Source: a virus. Taken from it: a stretch of DNA of 22,234 nt. Location: IMG/VR virus record IMGVR_UViG_3300037153_000208, positions 1 to 22,234 of that record; one strand, given 5' to 3'. Shown here piece by piece: positions 21,379-22,234 of the stretch; position 1 is the stretch's first letter; the number at the start of each line of letters is the position of its first letter. The position numbers and the translations under genes are program-made. The notes beneath the pieces are model-generated. The model was given only the letters and a program-made list of their open reading frames with translations. It was not told where the DNA came from and did no database searches.

Positions 21379-22158
21379 ATGAGCGCCGCCCCGACCCTGC
21401 CCGGCCAGCGCCGCAACCACGGCCGCGGCCACAGCTACCGGATCGACGGCGAACGCGTCCCGAGCATCACCGGCATCCTCCGCGCGATCGCGAAGCCCGG
21501 CCTCGTCAACTGGGCCAGCGGCGAGTCGGCCAAGTACGCGATCAACCACTGGGACGAGCTCGCCGAGCTCCTGCCCTCGGAGCGGCTCGATCGGATCAAG
21601 GGAGCGCCGGACGAGTACCGCGACGCCCGCGGCGCTGTCGGCAAGAACGTGCACACGCTGATCGAGCAGATGATCCGCGCCGGCGAGGCCGACGTCGCCG
21701 ACGAGCTCAAGGGCTACGCCGACGCCTGGGATCGCTTCGACGAGGACTGGCAGCCGAAGCCGCTGCTCGTCGAGGAACCGTTCTACAACCGGACCGCCGG
21801 CTACGCCGGCACCCCCGACCTCGTCGCCGAGCTCGCCGACGGCCAACTGTGGCTGCTCGACTGGAAAACCGCGCTCAAGGGCATCTGGCCCGAGATCGCG
21901 CTCCAGCTCGCCGCCGCCCGCTTCGCCGAGTTCACGGTCGGCGACGACGGCCAGGAGCTCCCCGTACCGAAGGTCGACGCCTGCGCCGGCATCGAGATCC
22001 GCAGCGACGGCACCTACGACCTCAAGCCGGTCACCGCCGACGGCGAGGCCTTCGGGATCTTCCTCTACCTCAAGCACGTCGCCGACTTCACCGAGGACGG
22101 CCGCGACCGCTGGATCGGCGACGCGCTCCTACCACCGTCGAACGGAGGTGCACCATGA
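21379..22158 (+). CDS. PD-(D/E)XK nuclease, Cas4/RecB-like
   Basis: 259 aa, ATG 21379. The catalytic core is readable: helix with GKNVHTLIEQMI (His92), Glu132/Glu133 in LLVEEPFYN, GYAGTPDLVAEL (Asp147), LWLLDWKT (Asp161, Lys163) and the helix WPEIALQLAAARFAEF (Glu172, Gln176). This is the usual Glu...Asp...Asp-x-Lys...Gln order of RecB/Cas4-type and YqaJ-type exonucleases. No Fe-S cysteine cluster is present (a single Cys near residue 203), unlike Cas4. Phage members digest one strand to feed a recombinase or process replication ends. It sits after the unknown 246-aa gene, like an exonuclease/annealing-protein pair. The C-terminus overlaps the next start by 4 nt. Confidence 0.85.
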   Translation: MSAAPTLPGQRRNHGRGHSYRIDGERVPSITGILRAIAKPGLVNWASGESAKYAINHWDELAELLPSERLDRIKGAPDEYRDARGAVGKNVHTLIEQMIRAGEADVADELKGYADAWDRFDEDWQPKPLLVEEPFYNRTAGYAGTPDLVAELADGQLWLLDWKTALKGIWPEIALQLAAARFAEFTVGDDGQELPVPKVDACAGIEIRSDGTYDLKPVTADGEAFGIFLYLKHVADFTEDGRDRWIGDALLPPSNGGAP

Positions 22159-22234
22159 ACCTGTCCACCGTCGAGATCCCCCGCGCCGGCGCTCGAGCTC
22201 GAGCCGCCGAGTACCAGCGCGAGGCCCGCCGAAC
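22155..22234 (+). CDS. Start of an unidentified gene (cut by window end)
   Basis: ATG 22155 overlaps the nuclease stop (ATGA) and has GGAGGTG at 22144-22150, a good ribosome site with short spacing. The frame is open to the window edge; only about 26 residues are seen (MNLSTVEIPRAGARARAAEY, then QREARR), too few to assign a family. It is the third gene of the recombination/replication cassette. Confidence 0.6.
   Translation, partial: MNLSTVEIPRAGARARAAEYQREARR

Noticed and set aside
21435-22077. Leftward ORFs opposite the nuclease gene
   Set aside because: Antisense of a gene with a readable PD-(D/E)XK core; no start signals or domains.

Overview
The window is about 22 kb of very GC-rich DNA (roughly 70% by eye) and reads as one continuous piece of a temperate siphovirus, either a free phage or a prophage, of a high-GC actinobacterium. 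Portal, MuF-like protein, scaffold, HK97-type capsid, connectors, tail genes, lysin and a large serine integrase appear in canonical order. No chromosomal flank, tRNA, rRNA, IS element or CRISPR array is visible. Strong use of GAG-CTC codon pairs and an Rpf-like transglycosylase ending in a PWPNTxRxCGL-type tail suggest, from recall and not proof, a host in the Thermoleophilia/Solirubrobacterales part of the Actinomycetota.

Left arm (1-16051, all +): portal C-terminus (cut by the window edge), MuF-like minor head protein, scaffold with a D/Q-rich head, a 132-bp leader with three compact hairpins, major capsid, a small LEM/SAP-like protein, a connector-region protein that appears to start at ACG, a 697-aa collagen-like and glycine-rich fibre protein placed in the head module, the gp6-like connector, a 44-aa D/Q-rich peptide, stopper, neck protein, tail terminator, major tail protein, two chaperone-position genes, tape measure with an exact 132-bp internal repeat, distal tail protein, a DUF5047-type hub with an inserted duplicated module, a small baseplate-like protein, a tail tip/fibre protein, a PG-binding plus CHAP endolysin and two small membrane proteins (holin candidates). 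Most junctions are 4-nt ATGA/GTGA or 1-nt TGATG overlaps, so the arm behaves as a few translationally coupled operons.

Centre (16055-20061): a leftward small HTH gene, a ~330-bp control region with dyads and short repeats, a rightward excisionase-like HTH gene starting at TTG, four small genes of unknown function, then a leftward 493-aa large serine integrase. The integrase is divergent from a 60-aa coiled-coil protein and an exported Rpf-like muralytic protein. Between integrase and coiled-coil gene lies an 18-bp dyad with a non-palindromic AA centre, which could be an operator or the core of attP.

Right arm start (20062-22234, +): a conserved phage-type protein of unknown function (246 aa), a PD-(D/E)XK (Cas4/RecB-like) nuclease and the beginning of another gene. 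The unknown gene is bracketed by two long degenerate pentamer arrays, (GGCNN)n, about 146 and 228 bp, in the same orientation. They are the most unusual structure in the window and are not explained by coding: the period is 5 nt, GGC is nearly constant and the other two bases vary freely. They sit on either side of what looks like a recombination/replication cassette.
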